A program made the translations under genes and the position numbers. A stretch of DNA of 64,000 nt from Endomychus coccineus (lineage: Eukaryota; Arthropoda; Insecta; Coleoptera; Endomychidae): contig OY294067.1 in assembly GCA_958510875.1 (NCBI GenBank), forward strand, positions 251,115,736-251,179,735. The letters are read 5' to 3'. The notes beneath the pieces are model-generated. The model was not told the DNA's origin. It ran no database searches and saw nothing but the letters and a program-made list of their open reading frames with translations. Of this stretch, positions 12,475 through 24,434 are shown piece by piece. The stretch's first letter is position 1. Each line of letters begins with the position of its first letter.

Positions 12475-12582
12475 ATGAAATTCATTACCGCCAGTCTTAT
12501 TTGCATAACTATTCTACTTTCAACAATGCTTGACCAAGCAGCGATTGAGGACTCAATCAATTACGAAAGATATTTATATTGA
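12475..12582 (+). CDS. Possible small secreted peptide (35 aa) or first exon of one
   Basis: ATG at 12,475 opens a 35-codon frame to TGA at 12,580. The protein starts MKFITASLICITILLSTML, a textbook signal peptide: a Lys at position 2 and about 16 hydrophobic residues. It is followed by DQAAIEDSIN and a Tyr-rich end (YERYLY), so cleavage would leave only about 13 residues. That length suits a short peptide, a truncated gene, or an exon whose splice donor I could not place. An A-rich context and an ATAAAAT word about 40 bp upstream are compatible with transcription but not specific. No family is recognised. In AT-rich DNA such frames also arise by chance. Confidence 0.35.
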   Translation: MKFITASLICITILLSTMLDQAAIEDSINYERYLY

Positions 12583-13119
12583 ATGTAGATATCGTGACGT
12601 ATAATTTCTGATGGGTGACAGGCGAAATACACGAGATGGAGAATCGATATGGACTATTGAAAAATTTTAATTTCCTGATTTCTGTTTAAATTCCGTCAGT
12701 AGTGTTTGATATCGAAATTCGCTTCGCACGTATCAATTTCTTACTCTGTTCACTTTTAATTACATTTTTCGTCGAGATTCTATCAAACTGTATTGTAACG
12801 TCACGAAGAAAGTAGCGTAGTGAACGAACATTCAGAGGTTCGAATGATTTCATTTGCAGATGATTTGGTAGTTTTAGAGCACTTCGGTAGGAACTGACTT
12901 GATTTGAACTTAGGAACGAAGTGTATTACAGTAAAGTTCTTTCTACTTTATAATAGTTTTTAGCAATCAACGAGCATTCCAAGTACGAAAAACATCAATC
13001 AATATTATACGCATTAGACTTGCCAATTTCTTCATCTATTTCCATTATATTTCGTTAATCCCACGATATAATATCATATAACAATATTTCATTCACTCAG
13101 ATACGGAGGCTACCGTTAC

Positions 13120-13810
13120 TGGCAAGGCATTTGATTCAACATCAAATGAGCTATTATTATACTTGCTCCAATGCCTTGCATAAAACATATGTTGCCACTC
13201 TGAAAGACTCGTTTTGTCATCACATCTGGCACACAATGAGTCTTGACAGAATTGCTAACATTCAAGAAGGGTATTCCCCAAGGAGTGTCCTTGAGTCCCC
13301 TTTTGTTCATGTTACTGCTGCCACTCTCCATTGCGTTTATGACGAACTCGTGGATATTACTCTGAACCACCGAACGACCGGAGGCATCAGATCACCCATT
13401 CATTCTACATGGATGATCTGTAATTGTATGTCTCTGGGTCTTCTGAACTTTCGAGTGAGAACAAATATGCTTGCCGTTCTAGTCCTGCTCCACTCTTCTG
13501 GAGTGGTGAAATGGACGATCGATGAGCTGCATAGGCTCGACAAAGACGGAAAATGATGCATATCCATCACAGTTTGCATTCTAGGTCGTCCGTTTCCCGC
13601 ATTTATCTCCCGCGTCACCGGAGTGGTAAGGGACTCCTTTAGTCTGGAAGATCTGCATCGAAGTGTGGTTCTGAGTATAGCTTGTAAAGCTCTTCGGAGT
13701 TCGGATCGCTTCCTGTGCCTTGTAAAAGTGACGAAGGCTGGAGTGGGGGCATTTATCGTTAAGGCAGCACAAACTACGAAAGAACTTGGTGTCGAATTTC
13801 ACATCAGTTA
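13120..13810 (+). pseudogene. R4/Dong-like LINE RT fragment
   Basis: The plus strand starts with KAFDSTSNELLLYLLQCL (about 13,124) and resumes at about 13,260 with a frame-shifted form of the 'GxxQGxSLSPLLF' palm block. A decayed FILHG/YMDD-like block follows near 13,400. The tail (13,650-13,810) reads RSVVLSIACKALRSSD, VTKAGVGAF and KELGVEF, typical of the RT C-terminus in R4/Dong-type elements. Several frameshifts break it. A sister fragment at 19,595-19,850 shares the KAFDSTS block almost word for word. Confidence 0.65.
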
Positions 13811-15108
13811 ATTAGGTCAACCAGAGGGCAATCTCGAGTAAGATCTTATGTTCAAGCGGCATTTTGACAAGCCGATACACGGTGTTTTCTATCGAAACGC
13901 TCGGCTTGTCAACCAGACTGACCTTCGGCTACCAACGGTTAGAAACTATATTCACGATCTGTTTCTATAATATATGTGTCAAAGAACAAAAAGTGTTTTT
14001 ATTTCATTATATCAAGATGATAACTAAATTGAATAGAATCAGCCATTACGTGATGAAAATCCATTCTAAGCTTAAATAACATATCTATTAAAAAATTACT
14101 AACTCTGATTCTAATCAATACTAATTTCATTCTATTACCTAATGAACTTCAAAAGAATAAAAAAGAATCAAACCAATAAAAGTTTTCTCTAAACATGAGA
14201 ATCCTAGGAGGAGGAAACTAGAACTGAATTGATTCTACTACTATTAGGTCGGTCACTACGTTACCCGAGGGGTTATGACGGAGTCAGTGAGGCTGAAACG
14301 TAGCAAGAATTCGTTCGCTACGCTCACTCCACCTTTCGCACTACCGCGAGCCCTAGTATGTCCAATTGCGCGACCTCGATTCTTCAACACTGCCAAAAGT
14401 ATGTATGTGCGTTTGAAATCTGTTAGTCAAAAATGGCCTAACGTGCAGTAAATCGGAGTATCCGTTCGACCACTATGTAGAAACCAACAAAGTGCCGTAT
14501 GCAAGCCACACTCACCGTATTTCGCATAATCAGGTCATGAGCGCGAGCTGCAGTCTGTCTAGTCGGACGAGTTCGACTCTTTTTCCTACAATCGGCCAGA
14601 TAGTTAGCGCACCGAATAGTGCGCGAAACAAATAATATGGTCGATACTAACTCATATATTAAATACCATTCATAAGTTCACCTCATGTTACCCCAATATT
14701 CGTGAAATAGATTTTTCTCTGAAATTTGCATCCTAATAATATATCCAATATTACGAATAGTACTTACCATGGCTATACCATTGAATTCAAATAATTCAGG
14801 ATTGATTGTAACCTACCACGTTCAAAAGTCATCGACTACCTCGGTTCAAGAATGCTTATGGACATATTACATTATTCGATAATCTTCTGCTACGGTTTCG
14901 GTTCGCTTGTTGAATATTCTAAACATATGCATCTTAACTAGCCGTCATGCCCTATTGATGATATTGGACAATAGATTAACAAGCAATGTCATTTGGAAAA
15001 AGTTATAATAGAAGTACAAAACCCTCTGGATGCAGCAGGGCTCATTCGACAAAGCTTGGGGTCTCAGCTCCAAAGTTGTCCAAGGAATCTACACAATGAT
15101 TATTATAA
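13811..15108. other. No gene; includes a GC-richer segment at 14,245-14,640
   Basis: The segment 14,245-14,640 is clearly richer in G+C and CpG than its surroundings, with ACGTAGCAAG...TTCGTTCGCTACG forming a short inverted repeat near 14,300. No reading frame, RNA gene or transposon terminus was recognised. It could be the unmethylated or younger end of an unidentified element, or regulatory DNA. The rest is plain AT-rich sequence. Confidence 0.35.
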
Positions 15109-16335
15109 TCTAGAAGCTAGAGCGATATTGTAGGCCTCACTCAATGAATACACCTTGACACTACTGTATATTGGTTGAGAATGGTTCAATGTACAATAGC
15201 TCTCACAGGCCGAATCGTGTTTTATCAGGCTTCTCCAAGCTACAGCCACCTCAAATGTTGGACTTTTTTATTGCACGAACCCTTTTTCGGAGTTGTATAT
15301 TGCAAAGCATGTAATTCTTATACATTTGCATCTAGTGCCAAGGTTTTTTATTGAGGCAACTTCTTGGAGCTGGCCAGTTAATTTAGTAGGCTAAATGGAA
15401 TGCACAATCAGTTTCTAACCTGGTAGAACATGTTTTTTTTTCGTTTTTGCCAATTGTTGAAGAAACACTAAGGTTTGTTATCCAGGCATTTCCCAGTAAT
15501 TGGCCATTATTTGGGACAAAAATGATTTTTTTGATCACTTTATGGCTAAAACGGGTGCATTGCAGCAAATTATCTTGGCACCGTATCAAATACGTTAATT
15601 TGGTGTCAAAGAATAACCAATATGTTTTTTACCCAATACAATCTCGAAAACCTCCCCCCAAAAAAAATCAGTAATTTCGATATCAATAAGTTTGATGTGA
15701 TAAATTAAACAATTATTTAGACTTCGACAGCGATTAAATATCGAAATTACAGATTTCCTTTTGAGGAAGGTTTTCGGGGTTAAAGGTGGGGTTATATTAG
15801 GAAAAAAACATTGGCACTCATATTGGTTATTCTTTGACACCAAGTTACCGTATTTGTCAAGGTGCCAAAATATATTGTCGCAATACACCCGTTTTAGCCG
15901 TGAGGTGTCTAAAAGTTCATTTTTGGTTCAAATAATGGCCATTTACTCGAAAATGCCTAGATAAAAAACCTTGGCATGTGTTTTCCAACAACTGGCAATA
16001 ATAACAAACATTTTCCACCAGGTTAGAAACTGTGTTCATTCATTCCATTTTGCCTACTAAATTTACTGTCCAGCTCCAAGAAATTGCTTTGATAAAAATA
16101 CTTGGTACCAGGTGCAAATGTATAAGAATTACATGCTTTTCAATATACAACATCTCCGAAAAAGGGTTCGTGCAATAAGAAAGGTCCAAAATTTGAGGTG
16201 GCTGTAGCTTGGAAACGCCTAACCATACATGATTCGGCCTGTGTGAGATTTTGTACATTAAACCTTTCCCCACCAATATACAGTTGTGCCAATGTGTATT
16301 CATTCAGGCCCACCATGTCGCTCTAGCTCCTAGAC
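15109..16335. repeat. Long diverged inverted repeat (foldback), arms about 0.58 kb
   Basis: The left arm (about 15,109-15,690) and right arm (about 15,745-16,335) are reverse complements with many substitutions. Examples are AGCTAGAGCGA near 15,117 against TCGCTCTAGCT near 16,320, GGCCGAATC with CCAAGCTACAGCC in both arms, and GTGTCAAAGAATAACCAATA in both. The short centre near 15,720 is itself partly palindromic (AATTTCGATAT...AATATCGAAATT). Short open frames on both strands share the words LVSKNNQY because the arms mirror each other. It is either one foldback transposon or two head-to-head copies of an element. Confidence 0.8.
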
Positions 16336-17485
16336 TATTAGTCTCGCTATAACGTGCTGTGGTAGAAGAAGAATGTATGTAGAGATAACATGAACAATGA
16401 AAACGTATTCTATTGTGACACTTAGAGCAATTTAGCCTTTATATTGAGTTATATTGAAAGGAAAAACAAGAATGTATAGCTTGAAGCTCGCGAGACATTA
16501 AGTAGGCTGAGGTAAAGGATATGTCACAAATAGCTAAAGCAATGTGATAGGAGAACTCCAAGCTGTCATATCGACATACGTTTCAGCATTTCATAACCGA
16601 ACTATGCTGCATAAAGTCAGTTACCTCGAATAGTACTCCTGAGTATATTGGCGAGTGTTTACTACCAAGGGGGATAACATCTCAACCTTATTGCCATGCA
16701 ACCGTTTTCCAAGCGAAAATATACGCAACACTGGCTTCTATTCAACAGAACTCAAGAGACAGTAATATCGTATCATATAAAGTACCATAAACGATCGCCA
16801 ACATGTCATTTGCAAGCATAAGTTTAATAACATCGTACATGAATTTGATGATGTAATGTTTGTTTATTCCCTTCCCAGGACGAATGACAAATTACTATGT
16901 GATTTGAGAATACTGGCTATTCTGAGGTTTCTTCTCAAATACTGTGAATGTCAAAGAAATATACTATCACAGCTTCATTATTCTCGCATGACATCCGCTG
17001 AAATGCGTAATTTTCATGTGATCACATTATGAAATAATAATTAAACAATTTTTCTCAACTATCGTATAATCTGATGCTAGATTGAAATATCTGCTGCATT
17101 AAATGAAATAAAGTACCTACATCAAATAAGCTGGCATAAAATAAATTAAATTTTCCTCAATGTAAAGTTTTCCTTAATGTAAAGAGCTAACGGTGATTTT
17201 ACTGCTGTTGAATATTTCAATAGACTTCATGTTCGGAGTTTTGCTTTCGACTATAACATATGAAACTTTGAATGCCAGTATCTATTGGAGAATGTAATTC
17301 TGAACATCTCGCTCTACTGAAACCAAAACCTCGTTTCCAGTATTTCCTGTTATTGGCTCGAGAAGCTTATAAATCAAGAATGCTGATAGTTTATCTATTT
17401 ATGGTATCATCAATTTTATTGGGCGTGTACTCAACCACTGAACAATTACAGACTACTTGGAAATATACACTGATTATTGGCATTC
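16336..17485. other. AT-rich sequence, no gene seen
   Basis: A 93-codon plus frame (17,272-17,553) overlaps the SINE-like fragment that follows and has no protein similarity I recognise. No other feature was noticed. Confidence 0.35.
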
Positions 17486-17489
17486 CATT

Positions 17490-17605
17490 GCCGAGGAGTT
17501 CACTTACTCCATCCGTACCCTCTGGTATTCGAACCAGAGTTGAAGATCTTTAATGAACCCAACATACTCGGGGCTTCTGACTTAACGTCCCCTCCGAAGG
17601 ACGGC
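17490..17605 (-). repeat. SINE-like fragment with a Pol III B-box-like word
   Basis: On the minus strand GGTTCGAATACC (about 17,525-17,536) resembles a tRNA B box (GGTTCGANTCC) and lies within a short palindrome CTCTGGT...ACCAGAG. The adjoining minus-strand words GGAGGGGACGTTAAGTC and AGAAGCCCCGAGTA look like the body of a dispersed arthropod repeat. No A box was found, so this is at best a truncated tRNA-derived SINE. Confidence 0.35.
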
Positions 17606-17886
17606 ATATCTAAAATGTATCTCGTGCTCATTGATATAAGATTTGCCTGCAAGCTCTGCTATGCCACTTTTCTGTAGTTCTTCTGACTTGCAACTCTACG
17701 AGGGCAAGGTGAAAAGTCCCTGAAAAATAGAACAGAGGGCACCACAATCGAAAATCCCATGTGACTTTTGTGATGTACCATCTTTAACTAGAACGCATTG
17801 AAATTTTCAGACTGATATGTCATTCAGTTCTGTTTTGACACCCATCGAAAGCAAACAACCTAGAAGATTTTTGTAAACATGGAATA

Positions 17887-18105
17887 TTGGACGCTTGGAG
17901 AGTCAAAGTGCACGAGATGCTCTTGAAGAAATGGTTCGGCGGAAAGACATTTGGTCTCAACGATGAGGTCATCGCTGCAACAAACGCCTATATTGAAGGA
18001 TTGCCGAAATCGTATTATTTGGAAGGTATCGAAAAATTACAAAAGAGTTGGACGAAGTGTATCGGGCTACAAGAAGCTTATATTGAGAGATATAATATGT
18101 TTTGA
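17887..18105 (+). pseudogene. Mariner transposase C-terminal fragment
   Basis: The plus frame reads LLKKWFGGKTFGLNDEVIAA, then IEGLPKSYYLEGIEKLQKSW, then TKC and a stop. This is the C-terminus of a mariner-type (IS630/Tc1/mariner) transposase, after the last catalytic residue. The D,D,D core is gone, so the fragment cannot transpose. The first residues (MDAWRVKVHEM) do not match the usual sequence before 'KKW', which suggests an internal deletion joined the tail to unrelated sequence. No convincing pair of terminal inverted repeats was found. Confidence 0.75.
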
Positions 18106-19590
18106 CCAAATAAATCATTCTTAGCCAACCAGAAAATTGATCGGCATTCAGACTCCTCAGACAGATAACAGCCGCCTCTATGTAGAATTGGCGCATCGAG
18201 AGCATAATATGCAGGCTTTGTTCGAAGAAGGGTGAGATAGCCATGCATTTCATCCAAGAATATGACGCTCTAGCCCTATAGGTTTCCACCTGTTCTAAAA
18301 AGATCCAAATTGGGACAATAGATTGCAAATCGTCAGACAAAATCAATATTCCTACTTAGAAATTACGTCTTTCAACAGGCAATCACCCAATGAGTTATCC
18401 TAATTTCTATAAATTTACCTATTTTGTGATGGTTCAAATTGTGATTGTAGAAATAGGCTGTATTCTGGAATAATGTGAACCAAAAATGGAATGTCAGCTA
18501 CATCAAATCTTCATATATTTTTTTAATACGTAAGATATTTTACATCAATCAATTAAGATATGTGTGATATTTTGTATGATAAACTTAAAGTTTCGATAAT
18601 TATTCACTTTGAAATTCATATACTCTATAGATCTTTTATGGTCTATAGCTCAACGTAAATGTGACTATAGATTTTCTCTACAAAACGTTTCAATTCAATT
18701 TGGCTTGGAAGATGATTTGTAATTCATTCATTCTGATGTTATATTAGAACATTCGAGCTATTGAATCTACATTCCAGAGATTCAAGATATTTGATAGAGT
18801 ATCTAAGGAAAGATTCAATCCTCAGTTTAGGATTATTGCTTTGGAATCTCTCTGATAATTATCTCGAAATATTAAGGGCATCGGTAAAAGCGACTTAGCA
18901 AAATCGAAACTACGAGTATAACGGTTGTCAATCAAGGAGATGTAAAGGTTGAGAGTTTGGCACATCGTTATGTGATTCATCTCAAATATCAGCGGTTGTA
19001 TTGTAGCAGCTCTCCTGCTAATAGCCAATCAAGATCGACTAAATCGATTTCATGAGTTCCACTGATCGCAACTACCACCCGAATAATGAGCAAACTTTCA
19101 ATATCGAAAAGAATTAATTTAAATTCCACATTCATTAGCCCAAAGCACATTAGATTGAATGAATGACTAGCTACTGGAAGTTTTCGGATTAATTAAAGGG
19201 TATCGATTCTTGGTGATGAAAGTCTTGAAACAAATTGACGAACATATTTCAGAAAATACCAGTAATCCGACTATCAGTCGTAACACTTAAGTTGGTTCGT
19301 CGATCTATTATAATAAACACGGGTACAGTTTTGGTGGCTCGATGTGGAATTGATCATATTATCACAAGACAAAAAAATAAGTGTGTGGCAGTGTTTAATG
19401 TATTGAGGTAAGACTTTGAAATTCGTTATGTTGGTGCTGGATTGAGTTAGAAGAGCCCTATTGTGTGTCTGTATCATTTCCGCTACCCTTGAAAGAGTAT
19501 AGCCTTCGGAGAGGGTTTTCCTAATGCTGGCCATGCTTGACCAAAGTTCCCCCAACATAACTACGATTTTTTCCTGTGTTGCAAGAATAT
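18106..19590. other. AT-rich sequence, no gene seen
   Basis: A 94-codon minus frame (19,274-19,558) is unrecognised. No RNA gene or repeat was seen. Confidence 0.35.
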
Positions 19591-19594
19591 ATCA

Positions 19595-19850
19595 AAAGGT
19601 GCTCAGTACATGTCCTGCGCTCGCAATATCTTATACAAGTAGACTTGTCCCAATACCTGCTACGAGTTATTTACACGTATCTTGCATGCTAGGTTGTTGA
19701 GATCGAACGATCCTGTAATTAATAACATCAACATGTCGCGTGGTGCAAAGAAAACGCAACTTTTTCATGGCCTGGATAAACCACCGCAAGGCATTTGATT
19801 CGACATCACATGAGCTATTATTATACTTGCTCCTATGCCTTGCGGTATCA
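19595..19850 (+). pseudogene. R4/Dong-like LINE RT block, short fragment
   Basis: The frame at 19,740 reads FFMAWINHRKAFDSTSHELL. This is the RT motif with the first catalytic Asp replaced by Asn (WINHRKAF where WIDYRKAF is usual). It stops after the motif, and the same family occurs at 13,120-13,810. Another repeat starts right after it (about 19,874). Confidence 0.65.
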
Positions 19851-20084
19851 ACCCCACTAGTGAGTTGCAGAGATGCGACAAAAGTAACTATTCGTTACTC
19901 GAGTACTCGGTACCCGATGAAATCCGAAGTAACTAATATCAACATGAAAAAGTAATCGTTACTTTTTGCAGTTACTCGATATTCGATATAACTTTCTACC
20001 ATGTAACGAATTGGATTTTGTATTCGAATCAAATCAACTAACTACCTATACCTACAGTATTCATAACATAACAGAATAAAATAC

Positions 20085-20530
20085 CGAACAAGCATTGATC
20101 CTGATTGAACAGTCAGGATGGACTCATATCCCATGCTTTGCGCATACCACAAATTTAATAATCCAAAGTGGACTTAGAGAGATAAATGACATCCGCTGTA
20201 AAGTCAAACATATGGTAGAGTTTCTTAACAAAAGTACCCTGCAAACAACAAATTGTTTGCAACTCAAAAAAAAATGCAGCCAAATTCTGTATCACTTAAA
20301 TTGAAACAGGATGTTGCAACTAGTTGGAACTCTACATTCTATATGTTCGAACGCATTATTGAAATACAAGAACTGCTAAATGCAACAATACCTCCTGTAG
20401 AACTACTATAACCGAAGATCACTGGAAAATTTTGAAAGAGGTTTGCAAAATTCTACAGCCATTTGAACAAATTACTACTGAGACTATTAATAATTACTTG
20501 ACCCAAAATCCATGTCGGGTATTTCGCCGA
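20085..20530 (+). pseudogene. hAT transposase fragment (ZBED-type)
   Basis: One frame (from 20,095) reads WTHIPCFAHTTNLIIQSGL, then a shifted frame (from about 20,282) reads SLKLKQDVATSWNSTFYMF and IIEIQELLNAT. These are consecutive conserved blocks of hAT transposases: the 'C(F)AHTLNLI' region and the 'RWNS' region, here SWNS. A weaker continuation reads QPFEQIT-like words to about 20,500. The BED finger, first catalytic residues and C-terminal dimerisation domain are missing. Sequence near 19,874 (CAGAGATGCGAC) resembles a hAT terminus, and 21,313-21,324 ends in CGGCATCTCT, its near complement. Confidence 0.75.
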
Positions 20531-20679
20531 TATGTTCGATGTTATTATATAATTTGGGTGATTAACTGAAATCACTGACAAAAAGTATATAACACAGAGC
20601 GATGCATATTGCTATCGTCCTCAATAAAGTACAGTTTTTTGTCAGTGTTATGATATAATAATGAAAGATCAATGAAAAT

Positions 20680-21324
20680 TAAGTATTGTATGATTCTGTG
20701 GCTGAAACCGAAGTAACTATGCTGCGCAAATCATTCTCTCATGACTTATTCAAGACTAGGAGAACCCCTCAACACCATTCGACAATATAGCAATAACGCG
20801 TACACAAGTATTGGTGACATAACTCCCGCTTCGCATCCCACATTGCATAAATTTGACAGTACGCCTCCTTGTAATATACGCCCCTTGGTAATATACTAAT
20901 TTGCGGTATACTCCCACATTCGCTAATAAGATACCTTATACCATAGAATTAGGGAACAATAGCTATTTTATTCCGACAAATGAGGATGACAGCATCGCAT
21001 CCCACATTCGTTAGAAACTGAATCAATCGATCAACGACTTCCCCTACTTTTGTTAGCAAAATAGTTTTCGGACATGTCCGCTTTCCGAAAAACTCGAATC
21101 AGATATCTCCACGAAAACCGGAAAAACAATTTGCCCGATTATAATACTTCCCTTATATTATGCATAGTGAAGGAAGTAAAAATCGATACCCGAGACGGTG
21201 TTCCGTGATAACTCCTCTAGCCTCGACTAGTTTTGTTTCGTCTCCACCTCATCATAGTCGAGATAAAATCCTGGCGGGACAAGACGAGTCCCCAAATTTG
21301 TCTCGTCTCGTCGGCATCTCTAAT
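20680..21324. repeat. hAT-associated non-coding tail, copy 1
   Basis: The words GTATGATTCTGTGGCT, GACATAA, CAATAACGC, GACAAATGAGGA and the repeated TCGTCTCG tail occur in the same order here and at 25,400-25,870. The copy ends in GTCTCGTCGGCATCTCT, close to the complement of the CAGAGATG word upstream of the hAT fragment. This supports a single hAT element of about 1.45 kb (19,874-21,324). No 8-bp target duplication was confirmed. Confidence 0.5.
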
Positions 21325-22139
21325 AGAATTGGAATGACTCTAGAATGAGGGAGTTTTCAAACATTAGCTCACTAAGACATCACAGTGACTTATACATTAT
21401 CATTTTCATTATCCTTCTTATATATTATTCGATATAAAGTACTCAACACATTTATATTATTCTCAATTGAGTACCCGCATTAAGATTGAAGTCACAGTCC
21501 AATGAATATAATATAAGGTTTCCTTTAATTTTCTTTTTTCTAAACCCAATGCTCTTAGTTTCTCCACTCTAGATAGCAGGTCTGAAATGCATCAGATAAT
21601 AGTAAAGTCTTTTGTAAATCAGTTAATTTTTGATAAGACATGTGCATTATAAATGATCTGGAGCCTTTAAATTTTCCCTTATTTAGAAACCCAGACATTC
21701 TGATTAATTCAGCCGAATCTTGTCAAGTTGATTCTCTTCTTATAGCACCTCGCTGTCGAGTTCGTTACAATACAGACTCATGATACTCAATACTGAATGA
21801 AATTTCGCCGAGCTTAACCCAGATATTACGAAATAGTTTTTCTTGGCATTTCAGCTATTTTAGTTACTTTGAAGCTGTTCAAATGCTTCAAGAAACAAAT
21901 GATAAATATTAAAATACTCTTGCAGGCACTCATTTTGAGAAAAGGACAGTCCTTTATGAAAGATGATGTAATTATTGAAGGATAAACATTTTTTAATATT
22001 TTTAATTTGTTTCAATACTTTGGCTGCACGAGAGAAACACCTTTAATGTTCGAAAAACATCGTCTGAGATATCGGTGGATATGAGATAGGCATTCTAATT
22101 TTCTTAAATGTCTGGTGGCTATAAACATGAGGAAAGACC
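21325..22139. other. AT-rich sequence, no gene seen
   Basis: No coding, RNA or repeat feature was recognised. Confidence 0.35.
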
Positions 22140-22660
22140 GTACTAGGCAAAGAGCTCCACAACACCGCCGTTCTATATGAAAATTAAGCCTGGAGCAGGA
22201 AGTTCGGCAGGTGTTGAGCTTGACAATGAAGGGGTGGCTAGCTTGAGCTCGTCTAGTCCGCCTACCTGGAATCTCTCGTGGTAGAATAACAGACGAGATT
22301 TCTGATGAACAGCGAACATGTAAATATCTCTAGAAAAAGGAGAGATCGCCCTCCTTTCTACGATTTTTAGAGAGGTCAATAAATTACCGTGACATCATCA
22401 TTCATATGAATAGCTCTCTTCTGGATGGATTCTAAGAGCTTCAGCCTATGTTTGAGAGCCAACTCCAAAGATGTAAACAATACTCCAGGACAGGTCGAAT
22501 CTGTACTATGTAGATTATGAGGAGCTGCTGGGATGTGATAGAATGATATGCCTAATAAAAACTCCTGAAAACTGAATAGATCTCCAAAACTTTGGAAGAG
22601 ATTCAGTATCTCAATTTTTTCTACATAATTTTCAATAGTTTTACATGTTTTCAACAATAC
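22140..22660 (-). pseudogene. LINE C-terminal fragment (family 'KAFDRV')
   Basis: The minus strand reads LKLLESIQKRAI, then a frame-shifted 'LTSLKIVERR' block, and ends with AELPAPGLIF. The order 'SIQKRAI ... IVERR ... PAEL' also occurs at 26,640-26,940 (+) and 54,469-54,860 (-), so this is a third 3' fragment of one LINE family. The RT core is missing. Confidence 0.7.
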
Positions 22661-23613
22661 CGTAATAGCGTGACCCCATCCTCGGATGGAGGATCATTTT
22701 CTTTGCTGCTGAAAACTGTACATCATCTATATATCATCTCTTATTACTTTGAAATGTTCAATTTTCCTCAATAATTCAAGTGGTTATCTATCACTTAGAA
22801 GAATCATATGATACCCAGCAATGCATATTAATATCGTACTTACTAAAGGATATGACGTGTACCTTGTGACTTTTCGCTAAACTGCTTACTGCGGTAAACT
22901 TCAAATCCTCGGGCGCCAGATTTTTCTAAAGGTTGACTCATTTTTGAGGACTTGTGATAGCGTCCTCACCACAAGGCTTGTCACTATGCTATCTATAGAT
23001 AGCCTTGTTCCTAGGGTAGCTACAGTGAAGTAAAACCAGGTCCCATTGGGCAGAAAACAGTATCAAAATTGTAGGCTTTAATTACAATTGATACCTGGTT
23101 AAAACTTAGCTCATTTAAAGATGGAGCAGAAATAATTTAATAAAACGGGGAATTCCAAATATTAAATATATGATAACAATTAGAAATACACTTTCAGAAT
23201 AATTAATAAATGCAATCAAACGGTAAATTTCACAAAAATACACCCAGGTGGAAAATCTAATGAAGCTCAAGCGGTATATGAAAACTGTTACAACATATCT
23301 ATTTTACGATATGTTCGGTATTTAATTTCAATTCAACGGTACGGAATCGTTTGATAAATGATTCACATTTATCAATTTTCGGAAAATATAATCAAACAGA
23401 TCCTAGCGTAATAAGCGGTTAAAATTCGGTCGGATCGGAAGATATTGGCCTGCATCAGGTTTCACGATTGTGTGATATCAGATTTTACGGTATTTTCGGA
23501 TAATTACTGTCATATCACTCACCCTTGTATTAGCTATCCACGGAGTGCCCGGTAATTGTATGACAGTGTTAGATTTCATACACTTTGCAGATTCAGAATT
23601 TTAGACAATTAGG
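22661..23613. other. AT-rich sequence, no gene seen
   Basis: A short inverted pair (ACCAGGT near 23,036 and ACCTGGT near 23,092) is the only structure noticed. No frame, RNA gene or transposon terminus was recognised. Confidence 0.3.
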
Positions 23614-23850
23614 GCTTATGCTTTCCGGGTAGACACAGCGTGCACAAACCCCAACTATCGTATCTGCAATTACCCCTACACTCACGGCCGGGGACTCCTC
23701 ATACGGAGGATACCCTTACGATTATCAATCACATAACCACCCCAGCTTATACTTCCGGGATAGACACAGCGTGCACAAGCCGTTGGCGGTTTGGTCGTCT
23801 AGGATATACTTATACTTCCGGGATAGAAACAGCGTGCACAAATATATCAA
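23614..23850. repeat. Interspersed direct repeat, three copies
   Basis: CTTATACTTCCGGGATAGAC with ACAGCGTGCACAA occurs at about 23,614, 23,745 and 23,809 with small changes. The spacers differ (about 130 and 64 bp), so the copies are not a regular array. The sequence is GC-richer than its surroundings and could be the regulatory end of an unidentified element. Confidence 0.7.
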
Positions 23851-24204
23851 AGACGCCCCTGTCGTACAAGCGGACACACTCTGTACACACCATACAATTA
23901 CTTGAATATTTCAATTCACCTGCGGATTCAAATGGTGCGCGGTCCGACCTATGACGGGATAAACTGGAATATAACAATTCAAATTTCTGAAAGCTACGGA
24001 ACTCAGATATCGTACAAACGTTACCAATCATTAAATACGGAAATCAATATATCGTGATGCCAAAAATATATGAACTATTAAGCTATCATTTACCTTATGT
24101 AAAATTCACTTATACTGAACACTCTTGTTAATTCAAATTTTAAATCTGACTCGAACTCGGATTATAATTAATTCACTTTGATTCTAATATGATAATCACA
24201 CTTC

Positions 24205-24434
24205 AACGGTACTGATTGATAATCAAAATCACAAAAGAGCAACTGTATTGATTGCTAAGCAAAATCACCAAAGAGCGAGTCACACTTTAACGGTACTAAT
24301 TGATAAACAAAATCACAAAAGAGAGTAACGGTACTGATTGATAATCAAAATCACAAAAGAGCAACTGTACTGATTGAAAATCAACATCACCAAAGAGCAA
24401 CTGTACTGATTGAAAATCAAAATCGCCAAAGAGA
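24205..24434. repeat. 36-bp minisatellite, about 6 units
   Basis: Units of the form AACGGTACTGATTGATAATC then AAAATCACAAAAGAGC repeat in tandem, some with ACTGTA for ACGGTA. One 12-bp interruption reads GAGTCACACTTT. The GATTGATAATC core is itself AT-rich and partly palindromic. The array is not a CRISPR: the whole unit repeats, without unique spacers. Confidence 0.9.

Noticed and set aside
13131..13556. 141-codon plus-strand frame as a host gene
   Set aside because: It runs through frame-shifted RT blocks of an R4/Dong-like LINE; the true RT words are in neighbouring frames.
17272..17553. 93-codon plus frame with a hydrophobic segment
   Set aside because: No recognisable family; its end overlaps a SINE-like repeat, so a chance frame is more likely.
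24205..24434. Regular repeats that could suggest a CRISPR array
   Set aside because: The genome is eukaryotic, the whole unit repeats without unique spacers, and no cas-like gene is nearby; it is a minisatellite.
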